This document shows, one piece after another, positions 38,401 through 50,400 of a DNA stretch of 64,000 nucleotides. The DNA is from Solea solea. Taxonomy: Eukaryota; Chordata; Actinopteri; Pleuronectiformes; Soleidae. The DNA is taken from the NCBI RefSeq assembly GCF_958295425.1, contig NC_081143.1:21401322-21465321 (forward strand), read 5' to 3'. How positions within the stretch are numbered: position 1 is the first letter of the stretch; each line of letters begins with the position of its first letter. The position numbers were made by a program, and so were the translations under genes. The notes under the pieces are model-generated. The model searched no databases, was not told the origin of the DNA, and worked only from the letters and a program-made list of their open reading frames with translations.

Positions 38401-41400
38401 TGTCACATGGCACATGTCTCATCGTCCATAATTGTGTCCAATTTCATGATCATTTTCTTTTTTGTGCGACCCCTTTGTCCACGTATAGTTTGGTATAATC
38501 CCTAGTCACAGCATCTGATTCACTGTGAAATGAGCCATTTATTGTGTTGTTGTGTATAGGTGGGAGCATGAACATCAGTGTGTGGCTGCCCCTCTCTGAC
38601 CCTCAATTATATCTCAGCCCCCATTCATTTAAAACTCCAAAATGATATTTTTTATGGTCAATATTCTTGGTAGGTCATTAACTAATCATATATTTTGAGC
38701 GTCAATACTCTAAATGAGTCTGTTTCCACAGCAGTGTGATGGGAATGGAGCTTTAACTGGGTTAACAAGTCCATTTAAAACAGGGGTGTCAAACGTACGG
38801 AACTGGCCCTCTAGAGGTCCAATCCAGCCCAAAGGATGAATGACCGAATGATTAGAATCTAATCATAATGTGAAAGACTATATTTTTCACTTCCAGACAC
38901 CTGTGACTAAATGTTTGTGCCTTTGCAGATCCTGTGGTCTGTAAGTTGTAATGCACAACTCTGTGTGGTAAATGGTCAATTTAAGTATACTATTGTTCAA
39001 ATTGCAACTAATTTTTCTCAAAAAATTTGAAATTCTTCATAATTTGAAAAAAAAGAAGAAAAATTTGAAGTTCTTGTTGTTTATAGGTTATTATGCTATT
39101 ATTTTACTTGTCCAGCCCACTTGAGATCAAATTGTGCTGTATGTGGCCCCTGAATTAAAGTTTTATTATTTTATTAAGTTTGACACCACTGATTTAAAAC
39201 AAATGAATTGACACTTTGATACTTTGTTGGTCCTTAGGGAAACGTAGGAAGCTTTTCCTGGACAGACGTCAGTGCATAGAACATTTACAGTGTGAAACAC
39301 AACAAGTTAACTTCCCTGGTAGAGATGTCGCATTCAAGGCTGAGGACAGTTTGTGCAAACATGAGGGCTATCAAGGCTTAGAGATGTGAGGTAGTGTCCA
39401 TGAATGAATGAAATCTGGTGCCTACTCTGTCTCGATTGTACGGAGGTCCCCTCCACTTTGTGAACCGTGTATGTTCAGTGCATGTGTGATAAACGTCATT
39501 CATGAGAGTGTTGAACGTGCAGCGTCACAACAAAGTTGACAGGACAGTAGCTTTGCAGGCGGTGAAGGATAAGCACCCTTTTTTTCTGCATGAGTTCCAG
39601 TTTGATTTGTAGTTTCTGAACCAGCTGTGGAATAAATGTGATGTTTGTTTATTTTTCAGTTGCAGTACCGTTATCAGCCAGTGGAGGACCTGAAGAGACT
39701 GTGGCAAAAAGGGAAGCCAGAGCTCACCTGGGACCTTTCTGTTGATTCTCTCCAGCAGGTAGAAAAGGAAATAATGTGGTGCATAATAACACATGAAGTA
39801 TTATTTCATACAATTTCATACAGCGATGGTAACACATTCCCATTCCTAAGGTTGTGCTGTCTCTGCCTGAACAAGAGTCCCCTCAGGACACCATCAACAG
39901 AGAAAAGGGCTTGGCCCAGCTCAACTCTCTGCTCCTGGAGCTTTCCGAACCCTCGGAACTGAAACGCAGCCATTTATCAGCGGCAGTTATAGGGTGAGGC
40001 ATACGCACATGGGTTACATTCATGGAGCATCTCCTGCCCAGTCTGTGCAGTAACACTTTTCAACACTGTTGTGGTGGTGTGTGGTGCCCCCTGCAGGCAG
40101 CAGCTGTGGGTGGGACTCCTGGACAGGATGGCAGATGAAGCCATGTGGCTCAGAAGCCTGCTGGGCCTCCCAGAAAGAGAAACTGGGGTGGATAAAAAGG
40201 ATGAATCCTTGATCTCTGATGCCGGTGAGATGCACACACTTTTACTCCAACATAGATCAAAGACGAGGCATTTAAGTCACGGTGTTTACTGATGTCACTG
40301 AGTCACAGATTTGCCTGGTGACGCAAGCAAAGATGAGAAGCATGAGGAAAAGGGAGGAGCAGCCGCCAAAACAGCAAGGAGTGCGTCCAGATCCAAAATG
40401 AAAGATGATAACAAAGAAGAGTCCAAGTCACCAATGACTGAAAAATCAGTGGAGGTGAGGGAAAAAAAATCATCAACACAGAGAACAGTAAAATGTTTTG
40501 CCACTGAGTGGCAGCAGATTCACAAGCATTTTTAATTACTCAGTCATGAATGAAGTGCAAAGTGGGTTTATTTTTAACTTAAAATGTGGCATGGAGGTTG
40601 GTGTCAGATGGGTTAGTCGAAGTATTTTGTTTTTAAAAAAAACTGCAGATCTATACTTTCATCTAGAGTGTTGAAGAGAAAAAATGACCTGTTGATGCCA
40701 AAGGTCAGGGGACAATGGCCAGACTGATTTGAGTCAACAGTAACTCAAAACAACCACTTGTTACTTTATACAGCATGTCAGAAAACTTGAAGCAGATGGG
40801 CTACAGCAGAAAAAGAACAGTACTGTTACAGTAAAATCAGTCTTCTCGCTAAATGAAAAACACAATAATGTCCACAGAGTGTTTTCTCACAGAGAATCCA
40901 TTTGTGCGGCAAAATGATGTGGCCATTTGTGTTTTTTCTCACCACGCTCCCCTCCTTATCTAATGGTGCCACTATACGCATTGTCCTGCTCACACATGCA
41001 CATTTTAATATTGTGTTGTTCATTCTCATTCATCCAGGTCATAGTTCTCCAGAGGTCATTGGCAATCAGTGGCAATTGTATTCCTGCAGATTTCGTGAAG
41101 ACGTTTCACCACTCACCCGAGAGGCTTCTTGATTTTTGGAGTCCAGCCCAGTCGAGTAGCAGAAGAAGCCTCTTGGATGAAAGGTGAAACATCTTCAAGG
41201 AATCTACAAGACCACTTGCCACTGGTTCATTAACTCAGTGAGGATGCTGTGAGTGTTATTCAGACGTAGCTGATGCGATGTTGTGATGCCGCGTCCCGTC
41301 GCTCACTTGTCTGCCACATGTACCAATGTTGGTGGGTGTCAATTTGGCACTGAACACAGTTCAATCTCTCTCTCTCGCTCTCTTAAAAATCGTCCACGTG

Positions 41401-42753
41401 ACCATTTTGAGCCATTAAGAGTCAGTGTGTCAGTGTATACTTTGATGAGTGATTTTCTCCTCCGTGTTCTGCGTGAATCATAGGTCAGGTACGGACTATT
41501 ACTCACAGAGTACCATGGTAACAGAACATGGTGTGAACATGGGCACCTGCTCTCCAAATGTCCAAATGTGTGCCCTGGCCAGGGTGTGAATTAATGGGAC
41601 CTGGACTCATTTAAGCCATCTGTGCGAGACACACACACACACACACACATGCAATACTATATATCATTATCATACCATCAGCTGTGCAAGAGGTACTCAG
41701 TCATTACACAAGCACTCACCCACCAACTCATTTTGGTAATGTGATCATTCGTCAACATGTTTTCTGTGGCTCCTTGTGCACAAAGGAGGGCAAAAAGAGG
41801 GGGAAAAGAAGAGATGACGCGGGGAAGCTCACCAAGGAAAAGCAAAGGAAAGAGTCCGTCTCGCTGACTGATCCAGAGAGAATCGATCAGCCACTTCCCG
41901 ATGTGGAGCCAGATAAGTTGGACATTTACGCGAGGCTCTTGCACAAAAAGGTGAGTCTTTTAATTATCTTTCCAATAAAGTCTCTGCGTGTGTGTTTATA
42001 ACCTTGAGTCATTATGTCACCGTGGTTATTTCAGGTTGGGATTAAAACAATTTAATTAAATACATTTAATTTAAACCATCAGATGCAAATCTTCACAGAT
42101 TAGTTAGAACTATTGAAAAGAAACAGGCTGTGATAAAACTGGCTTATAATTATATTATTATAATAATAATAATAATAATAAGAATACGTGTAATTTATTT
42201 AGCACTACTCATGGCCTCAAAGTCACGTTACATTGATAGCACAATAATCTACTGAATGTTGTTGTGGGCAATATGAGCTTAAAGTTATAACAATACAATA
42301 TTCAGTTTTACTGATTTCCTTGTTGTACAGTGGAAACCAGAACATATTCACCTTTAAGAAGCTGAAAAGTCAGAAACTTGCTGTAATTATTGAAAAAACA
42401 ACACTCAAACTGATTATTAAAATATTTCAATTAAAAATCGATTAATTAAAAAAAATGGGCCACCAGTTAGACACCTCTGCACTGATTGTTGTGATTGACT
42501 CCTGTTTTATGGATGTGCACTAAGAGATAGAATAAAAGTACCAGTGATAGATTTCCAGTGTGTGGCCTATATCCTATCTTTACATCAATCCATCTGGCAG
42601 GTGTATGCTTTGATGGAAGACCTGGTGGACACTCTGTGTGACCTGATGAATGAGGGAGATGAGGAGGCGGAGGACACTCGAGGAGGACACATAGTAGGCA
42701 CAGAGGATCCACTGAATATTATCAACCAACTCCAACCAAGTTTATTTCATTAA
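29367..42753 (+). CDS. mycbpap: MYCBP-associated protein
   Basis: Twenty coding exons: 29367-29397, 29473-29495, 30582-30686, 30791-30902, 31112-31209, 31459-31633, 31783-31898, 32006-32156, 32326-32435, 36162-36298, 36986-37085, 37469-37661, 37806-37993, 38135-38281, 39660-39758, 39851-39993, 40097-40224, 40309-40454, 41786-41950, 42601-42753. Total 2520 nt, 839 aa (human about 947). Hallmarks matching the vertebrate protein: LPHSVLGSLDDF, YREIQEQREFL, EFWSVPQHYGDEMSG, LQVIGSGKPF, GVILPGDTL, LRGVRTPERP, AMWLRSLLGLPERE and a C-terminal helix KVYALMEDLVDTLCDLM. A Lys/Glu-rich linker of about 70 residues lies near residues 680-750. The protein binds MYCBP (AMY-1) and is linked to testis and ciliary axonemes. 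It appears intact, and epn3 follows as in human. Confidence 0.96.
29404..29440. repeat. (TGTC)n microsatellite in mycbpap intron 1
   Basis: About nine CTGT units fill half of the 75-nt first intron between exons 1 and 2. Confidence 0.95.
34960..35700 (+). repeat. Diverged tandem duplication, about 300-bp unit
   Basis: Blocks recur in the same order. TTATATGGACATCCTAGG and GTGTTTATAGGTCA(T/C)AT occur near 35050 and 35350. TTGTTCATA(A/G)AAGG...CCAA occurs near 35153 and 35533. ATGGAAAAAAGC/ATGGGAAAAAAGC occurs near 35247 and 35670. AT-rich ATAATATAAT sequence separates the units. It lies in mycbpap intron 9. Confidence 0.75.
38392..38416. repeat. Perfect 12-bp-arm palindrome
   Basis: CATGTGCCATGT (38392-38403), centre C, then its exact reverse complement ACATGGCACATG (38405-38416). 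In mycbpap intron 14. Confidence 0.95.
38781..39191. mobile_element. hAT-type MITE with 8-bp target duplication
   Basis: Terminal inverted repeats are CAGGGGTGTCAAACGTA and the complement of CAGTGGTGTCAAACTTA (2 differences in 17). They are flanked by identical 8-bp duplications ATTTAAAA at 38773-38780 and 39192-39199. The element is 411 bp with no transposase. An 8-bp duplication with CA-G ends defines the hAT superfamily. Confidence 0.93.
41035..41235. mobile_element. Penelope-like element relic, head-to-head tails
   Basis: Two inverted copies of a fish Penelope-like tail lie around a short spacer. The left copy is at about 41060-41130 (GAAGACGTTTCACC...GAGAGGCTTCTT). The right copy is at about 41160-41230 (AAGAAGCCTCTTGG...GGTGAAACATCTTC). 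The 34-bp cores differ at about 6 positions when one is reverse complemented. Each carries the GAAAC motif and a short stem reminiscent of the hammerhead motif described for these elements. In mycbpap intron 18; no ORF. Confidence 0.7.
42300..42445 (+). repeat. AACGATTA-type dispersed repeat, partial copy
   Basis: AACCAGAACATATTCAC, CTTTAAGAAGCTGAAAAG, ACACTCAAACTGATTATT and a final AAATCGATTAATTA match the right half of the 28.8 kb copy. Confidence 0.7.
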
Positions 42754-43470
42754 AATATGTCGCAGAGGATTCCTGACCCTGTATCTCTGTTTTCATGTCT
42801 TATTACTCTGCCAGTGAGGTTATGTTTCCGGCCATGATTGTCTGTCCGTGAGCAGCATAACTCCAAAAGTAAAGGGATGGATTTTGTTTCAATTAAATTT
42901 GTGGAGATGTATGACCCAAGGAAGAAGTGATTGGATGTTGGTGTTGGTCTAAATACAGATCTGGATTTATTGTTTTTTGGAAAAACAATTAGATGGGGGG
43001 GGGGGGACGACACACAAACTGAGCAGCCTTGGTGGTGGTGTGAGCTCTCCAGTTCAGTCATAAAAGTCATAAAAGCTTTATTGTTCTGAAACCAGTGTTT
43101 CCCAGAGTACTTGAGTCCGGGACACAAACCCAAGTCAGACTTTAGGACTAAGCACTTGAGTCTGACTCCAGTTCTGATTTCTAGGACAGGTCTTATGTCT
43201 CGATTGTCTGAGCACTGATGACTTGGACTCAAGCTTCACCTGCAGGCAGACTCTTGATAAAGACTGTTTTCATGTTTAGTTTGGCCATTGTGCCATAACA
43301 TATATTGACTCAGACCTTTTAGTTGATAAGTACCAGCATTGCTGTCATTTGTTTGTTTTATAGAATCTATATAAAATGTATATTCCATGGTCTTATCTTG
43401 ATGACTCTGGGTCAGATTTGACTCACTGAGGACTCCACTACAAGTCTGAGTCTGAGTGGGCATCACATCA

Positions 43471-43512
<42 letters not shown>

Positions 43513-43560
43513 ACTCACTGTCACACACACACACACACACCAGCGGATGATAGTAGCTGA
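42754..43560. other. Between mycbpap and epn3, no gene seen
   Basis: Contains a G-rich run at about 42995-43007, a (TC)n run at about 43471-43508 and a short (CA)n at about 43523-43541. No coding exon or clear poly(A) signal for mycbpap could be fixed. Confidence 0.5.
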
Positions 43561-44018
43561 AAAGAGAACCGCTGACTCTGCAGTTGACGCGCCCCCATGC
43601 GTCCCCGCCTCGCTATTTTACGCTGCCCGTGAGCGTTGCTGTGTGCGCCTGGCCTGCCCGGTTCCTGCCGGTGTTGTGTGACTGCGTGTGTGGAAGTGGG
43701 CTGTTGAGTGAGAGAGGGGGCGAGAGAGAGAGAGAGGGAGAGAGAGAGCCGTGTGCTGTGGCTTCATCCTCCTTGTCCTATGCGGATTTCATCACTGACT
43801 GGACCGCATCATCCAGGGTACAAGCCGGGGGATTTGGGCGCTGACAGACACGTACTATAATTTAAGGATTTCAGGCAGACACATGACTGTTCAGCTGGAG
43901 CGGCAGATGGATAATAGCGGCTGCCCTATTTAGCAGATCCCAGCGGAGGAGATATTATCTACGCCGAGGGTTTGGAGAGGAAGAGCAGGGAGCTGGAGGG
44001 AGAGAGATGGTGGGACAG
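43560..44018 (+). promoter_or_regulatory. epn3 GC-rich promoter and 5' non-coding exon
   Basis: A CpG-rich stretch ends in a strong donor GGGACAG|GTAAGA at 44018/44019. It joins the acceptor TTGTACAG|GGG at 47358, upstream of the epn3 start codon. The start of transcription is not fixed. No TATA box is seen. The intron is about 3.3 kb. Confidence 0.6.
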
Positions 44019-44229
44019 GTAAGAAGCTGCGTGTTGTTGAAATGAGTCCGCGTGTGTGTGTGTGTGTGTGTGTCCACACACGTGTGACTAAAGACGTGTG
44101 TAACACACAACTCCAGTAGTAGTTGTGGCCTCTGCTACACATGGCATCATACGCCGCAGCGGGAGGGGGCGTGGGTTAGTGTGCATGAATGCGTGGAGGT
44201 TGGGTTATTATGCATTATGCAGATCAGCC

Positions 44230-44258
44230 GCCACCTCCCTCCCTCCCTCCCTCCCTCC
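44230..44258. repeat. (CTCC)n run in the epn3 5' intron
   Basis: CTCCCTCC repeats about seven times, about 210 nt inside the intron. Confidence 0.9.
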
Positions 44259-45204
44259 CCCCGTCCATCGCCACCTGAAAAATGTCAGCACACCTGCGGC
44301 ATAGCGCATGCGCACAAACAACCGTGGACGACGTTATGACGTCCGCGTTTGAGGAGATTTGACGCATCAGACTCAGGTTTATGAAAAGAGACATGAATTC
44401 ACGAGGGCAACTTGTGACTGGCTGTGGCATTTCAGGTGTTCACCAGGACATTCTTCCTGTCCACAACACAAATGACCCTTGCTTTCCCATCATGCACTTG
44501 TGGGTTAATCGTGACAGGTGTCCTCTCCAATCACTCAAATTTCCAAGGGACAATATCTCACACTTGAATTCATCATAATGTTCTTGCAAATGTGAGACGT
44601 TGGCTGCTTTGATAAAGAAAACCCAAGGACTCTCTCATAAATGCACTGGTGTTTAAGCCATGTCAACAAGGACTGGTTGTAATGACTGAGTGGGTTGTTC
44701 ACAGTCAGTGCCCCCTTCAGAAGAAAGTAGGGCAGACACAAGTTCTGGAACACAGGAGTCTCGTGAAGCTTCATTGTGTTTTATCATATCCAGGCCAACA
44801 CACACACACACACACACACCGGCAACCCATATTCATATTTCAGATAGGACTCGGGGGAATTGATCATTAGGGTTTTTCCCCTCTTCTTGTGACTTCACAG
44901 AATTAATCCACTAACAACTCGACCTGGGGACGTGGATATGCAGAATGGGGTCAGGTTAATTGGAGATGGTGCATGGGATTGATTGGCTCTGTGGCCTGTC
45001 CTCACCAATGTGAGCTGGGATTGTCTCCATGAGCTCCTCAGCGAGTCAGTGGTATTACATAATAACAGTTACACCATTCAGGGACTCTGACTTATGACCT
45101 ATCACGGATGATCACGGAGCTTGTGCCCAGCAGATACTGTATGACCGTGACCTACATCACTGCCTTTCAGTTTGAATATAACAACATTATGAATGAGTTA
45201 TTGC

Positions 45205-45450
45205 TGCCAAAAACCATCCATCCATCCATGTTCTACTGCTTTATCCTCAGCTGACGTAGGGCGATAGGCTGGGTACACACTGGACAGTTATATAAACAAC
45301 TATTCAACCATTCACTCTCACACCTACGCATATAAACAACTATTCAACCATTCACTCTCACACCTACGGTCAATTTAGAGTGTCCAATTTACCTAATATC
45401 CCATATTGCATGTTTTTGGACTGTGGGAGGAACCCGGAGAAAACACAAAC
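45205..45450 (-). repeat. SINE-like copy with internal 40-bp tandem duplication
   Basis: Reverse copy of the 25.4 kb element (CCATCCATCC tail, GGGCGATAGGCTGGGTAC, GTCAATTTAGAGTGTCC, TTTTTGGACTGTGGGAGG). A unit starting TATAAACAACTATTCAACC is present twice in tandem at 45291-45328 and 45331-45368. Confidence 0.85.
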
Positions 45451-46069
45451 CATGTGGCCCTGCTGCCAAAAACATGAGTATTAAAAATAATGACTATATT
45501 TAGCAAATATCAACTTTTTTAACCCTTAGAACACAGAGCATTTTGGCTGCTTGTTTGCATTACTATGTTAAAATGTACAGTATGTACAGAGGGTATAAGA
45601 ACATGTAATATAGAGTGTCTTATATTCTTTCCTTTTATATATATATATATATATACATATATATAATATATAAAATAAACATTTTACCTACCTTACAAAA
45701 CTGAATTTGAACTGCTCCCCTCGGGGTGGTGCTATATGTCCCCTGACAATTCAGTATCTGATCTGATATATTCTGGCTGAGCAATAAAGTTCTATGCTGT
45801 TCCATTCTTTTCCTTATCTTCCATGCAACGTTCTAAACATACCGTTAAAGGTGTAATATTGAAGTAAATGTTGCAGCGTTAGCATGTTGCTTCAAATGTT
45901 GTGCTCCTTTAATGTGTAATGTGTTCTCTGCTGTGCTGCTGCCCCACAATAGTCCATAAAGGAGGCCACGATGAAAGGAGTCACAGGATGACCCATCCTG
46001 TTGAAACGCAAGCGTCAGCAGAAGCACAGAGGACCTGAGATGCTCACAGCGGGGACACAGACAGGAAGA

Positions 46070-46071
<2 letters not shown>

Positions 46072-46111
<40 letters not shown>
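46072..46111. repeat. (GT)n microsatellite
   Basis: A perfect GT run of about 39 bp. A second, complementary (CA)n run of about 50 bp lies 115 bp further on at 46225-46276. Both are in the epn3 5' intron. Confidence 0.97.
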
Positions 46112-46114
<3 letters not shown>

Positions 46115-46223
46115 AGAGAGACACAGAGAGAGAATGATAACGAAGGGCATGAAGTAGAAAGTGAAGCTCAGCAGCTTGAACCAATATCACCTTTCTGCTC
46201 AATCATCGGCAGCTTAGACAAAG

Positions 46224-46279
<56 letters not shown>

Positions 46280-46654
46280 TACCAAAGCCAGGTGCGGTCT
46301 ATTACATGAGTCATATCACCTGTGTGTGTACCTGGCATTCCTTATGTTGTTGGGACCTAAATTCATTTACACAGTCACACTATTAGGACAAAAATCAAAT
46401 GACCACATTGTAAAGGTGAGGTGACATGTTTCAAAGTTAGGATGAGGTTAGGGTTAGGATTAGGCCGTTAGTAATTATGGTTAAGGTTTGAGTTAGTCTC
46501 CAGGAAATCACTGAAAGTCAATGCAATGTTCTCTGAAGTCATGGAAACCAGTGTGTGTGTGTGTGTGTGTGTGTGGGGCACTGTTGTCAGGGCCAGTAGT
46601 TCTCATGATGATCAAAACCTGAGGCCAGACGTTTAAAGGTATTAAAGGTTTGAA

Positions 46655-46975
46655 TTAGAGCTGCAACCAGCAACTATTTTCACAATCGATTCATCTGTTG
46701 ATTATTTTCGTGAGCAATTAATCGAGTAATCGCTTGGCCCATAAAATGTCAGAAAACGTTAAACAATATTGATCAGTGTCTGTCGAACCTGGAAATGATG
46801 ATGTCTTGTTTGTCCACAAGCCAAAATGATTCACTTTTAATGATTTCTTTGTTACATGAAGCAAAGAAATGAAGAATATATTCACATTTAGGAAGCTGAA
46901 ACGATGCAAATTAAACGATGGCGATTAATTTAGTGATCGATTAATAATCGTTTCATCGAGTAATTGTTTAAGCTC
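46655..46975 (+). repeat. AACGATTA-type dispersed repeat, copy
   Basis: AGAGCTGCAACCAGC start, GATTATTTTCGTGAG, AATCGAGTAATCG, TTGTCCACAAGCC, AAAGAAATGAAGAATAT and AATAATCGTTTCATCGAG end. The order is as in the 28.8 kb copy. Confidence 0.85.
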
Positions 46976-47481
46976 TATGGTTAGGTTAAGGTTAGGGTTC
47001 CTGAGGCCAACATCCCATTTTTCTCATTCAAAGCATGAACTGTTAGTCCTTTCAGTCACAGTTTGACCTGCACTGCACAGTATATAATCCTCCATCTGTC
47101 CAAGCAGGAGACAGAGACAACCATAACAATTATTTTAGCTCTATCTGAAGTGCCAGTTTTATAAAAAAAAAAAAAAAAAAGTAAGCTACGAAACAGTAAT
47201 ACTCACTGAATGAATAGCAATTTTCTTGATTTTTTGTCTGAGGAGGAGGAGCCTGTGGTGGGAAACTTTGCAAACCCCTGATCAGATTGAGGGGTTTTTG
47301 TCTAGTTTCATTAGATTTCATTCATACTCACTGACTGCCTTTGTCTCTTTTGTACAGGGGCGTCCTGTAAGTCCTGACAGAGAAGAGGAGTCTTCTTTGC
47401 CATAGCAAAGTCCACGTCCCTCCCGCCACCACCTGTTTACTTATCACTCTCAATCTCTCCATATCCCCATCATCGATCACC

Positions 47482-50400
47482 ATGACAACCTCAGCCCTGC
47501 GCCGGCAGGTGAAAAATATTGTGCACAACTACTCAGAAGCGGAGATAAAGGTACTACAAAAGGTGTCATGACATACAGTACACAAATGGCCCCTTTCAGA
47601 CCTTTCAGATATGGATCGTATGAATGTTCACACGTGGCATGAAGTAACATTTGAACCGATACTACAAGAAATCATGTATTGATTGGTGCTAATAATGTAC
47701 AAATACATGAGCGTACTGTATGGGTGCAGGGAAGTGTAATAATACAGTGAAATTGCACCTCCAAATGTCTTTTTTGTGATCAGTTCTGAGGATGCATTCA
47801 GGACAGATTTGGAGCGTTCAGACCTTTTGCCTGTCTCTGATCTGCCTGTGATAGAATCACAGAGGATTGACGTTAATACCGTGTAGTTTTTAGTTCTTTG
47901 CAACAAATGTGGAAGGCTTAATTTCTCAAAAAATGATACAGTAAAATTGTTTGATAATGAGTCAGGGAGTAGTCAGGATGCTCCTGAGATCAACTGTACC
48001 AACCATTGTCAGAACTTATGGGCCAATGTGTTGTTATTGTACAGTAAAAAATAGAGTTTTCTGCCTTTTTCTGAGAAAAAAGACAATTTTGAGGCTTAAT
48101 TTATCAAAAATGATAGGATAGAATAGAATAGAATAAAATGGAAATACTTTATTCATCCCTGAGGGGAAATTGTTTTGACACAGCAGCAATACTATACAAA
48201 AAAACTGTGAAAAAATATGCTAGTAGAGATACAGTAAAATTGTTTGATAATGAGTGAGGGAGTAGTCAGCATGCTCCTGAGGTCAACTGTGTCAACCACT
48301 GTCAGAACTTATGGGTCAATGTGTTGTTATAGTACAGTAAAAAATCAATGTCTTAAAATCACCTCGATTGATTGCGCTTGTATTAGTAACGTCTTATTTT
48401 GAAAACCGGAAGTGATATCGCTCGGTATCAAACTAGCGCTGACATTCTCAGTCGACTCCCAGCATTCACCGTAAGTTCGACTACACGGGCGCCCTTAAAA
48501 ACGATGGTGGGGATGGTTTGACCACGCGAAGACGAATGACGGCTCACTTGACCGCAGTTTTCGGCTTCAGAGTAACCCTCTTACTCCCATTAAAAAGAAC
48601 ATAAATGTCTTTTTTTTAACGTTTTTTTCGTTGTCCCAACACTAGCTTATGCTTCCCTTCCCGATCACAGGTAGTCTTCTTCTTCTTGTCTTGTCCGGTC
48701 ACAGGTTACTTCCGGGTCACGTAACTTGCATTTATCAAAATTGCATTAAACGGGAAACGCTCGTTGTCCGTTTTTTCCATTTTTCATTTCAGCACAGAAT
48801 CAGAAATTGGAAAAACGTCGTTATCCGTTTTTTCATTTTGATTTTGTAAACGAATATTGAGAAAACAAGTAGTTTTTTCTTTTTTGTATTTCTGGTTTTG
48901 TTTTGAAAAACTAATGAACGAATGATACACGGATTCATGTAGACGTTGTGATTTGCGTGTGGATGTGCAGGTTCGTGAGGCCACCTCGAATGACCCGTGG
49001 GGCCCGTCGTCATCTCTCATGTCCGAGATTGCAGACTTGACTTTCAATGTGGTGGCGTTTGCTGAGGTCATGGGCATGGTTTGGAAACGCCTCAACGACA
49101 GCGGCAAGAACTGGAGACACGTTTACAAGGTGACTTAAACGAAGAATATGTTGTTGTTGTTTTTATTCAGCTCTGACGCACTGACCTCTCACCCACCACT
49201 CCCCTCTGCAGTTTAATAACATTCATGTCTTTTTACAAAAACACTACTTGGTGGTGTCAGTTGCGGTGTGGAGTGTTGAGTGTAACCAGTATTTTCCTCC
49301 AGGCCCTGACTCTGCTGGATTACCTGTTGAAGACAGGATCAGAGAGAGTGGCCCAGCAGTGCCGTGAGAACGCATTCACTATTCAGGTACTGGACTCTAA
49401 CTACAAAGGGGAGCATTAGCAGGTGGTAGCACTTCAGGTATGGAGCTGGTTACGGTTAATTTTGATCCATGGTTCTCAAACTGTGGTACGCAAGCTTCCT
49501 CTCTTCCTCTCTCTGTGTGTGTTTCTTATTGTTTGAGATCTTGGGGATGTTCACCTATCTTTCGGTGTTCTGCACTGCAGGACAATAACAATAAATCGAA
49601 AATTACATCACTAACGTTTGTTAACGTTTGTCTATGTCATTGCCATCAAAAGCATATTCTGATGACTGTGTCTCAGACGCTGCGGGACTTCCAGTACGTG
49701 GACCGCGATGGCAGGGACCAGGGGGCTAACGTGAGGGAAAAAGCGCGCCAGCTTGTATGTCTCCTGCGAGACGAGGAGCGGCTCCGCCAGGAGAGGAGTC
49801 AAGCCCTAAAGACCAAGGAGCGAATGGCTGGGGGAGGCAGTGGAGGGGGAAGCGGAGGCGTGTACGGAGGCATACCTCCATCCTACCACCCAGGCAGGCG
49901 AACGAGCCAGCCCAGCATGGCTGTGCTGTACGGAGAGGAGTTGAGCCGCTCCAGAGGCTCCCCGTCCTCCTTTAACTGTGAGTGTGTACAAGTCCAGTGT
50001 GTAAGAATGGGTGAGACTGCAGATTGTAACAAACGGAGGATTTCTCTGTTCACCCCTCCCTTTCCCACATATGTAATGGAACAACAGTCCATTACACATA
50101 CATTTAACATACCAGAGAAAATGTGGTGCCATCAGACTGTGGTGTGGTTTCTGTGATCAGATCTGAGGATGCAATCAGAACAGATTAGGAACTTCCACAT
50201 TGGGCCCTTGTAAAAAGGATTTTAAAGGTGGAACCAATTTTGAACAGCTTGATTTATAATAGAATAGACAAATACACACTTTTATTAAGGCTAATCATCT
50301 CTGGTGAAATGCAATTTGTGCTGAAGCCCAGCACCAGATTTCTCAGCACCCTCGGTCCAAATTCAAACGCCTTCACTTGTGCTCCTCTGCAGCCTCGTCA

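Larger units (their letters stand above)
44007..47405 (+). other. Spliced upstream ORF in the epn3 leader
   Basis: ATGGTGGGACAG at 44007-44018 joins 47358-47405 to encode 19 residues starting MVGQGRPVSP and ending at TAG. It stops 76 nt before the epsin ATG at 47482. It could lower epsin translation if the 5' exon is used as drawn. This is an inference from the predicted splice. Confidence 0.45.

Noticed and set aside
41684..42001. 105-codon frame starting at 41684.
   Set aside because: Only 41786-41950 is coding, as mycbpap exon 19. The upstream part is intron read-through.
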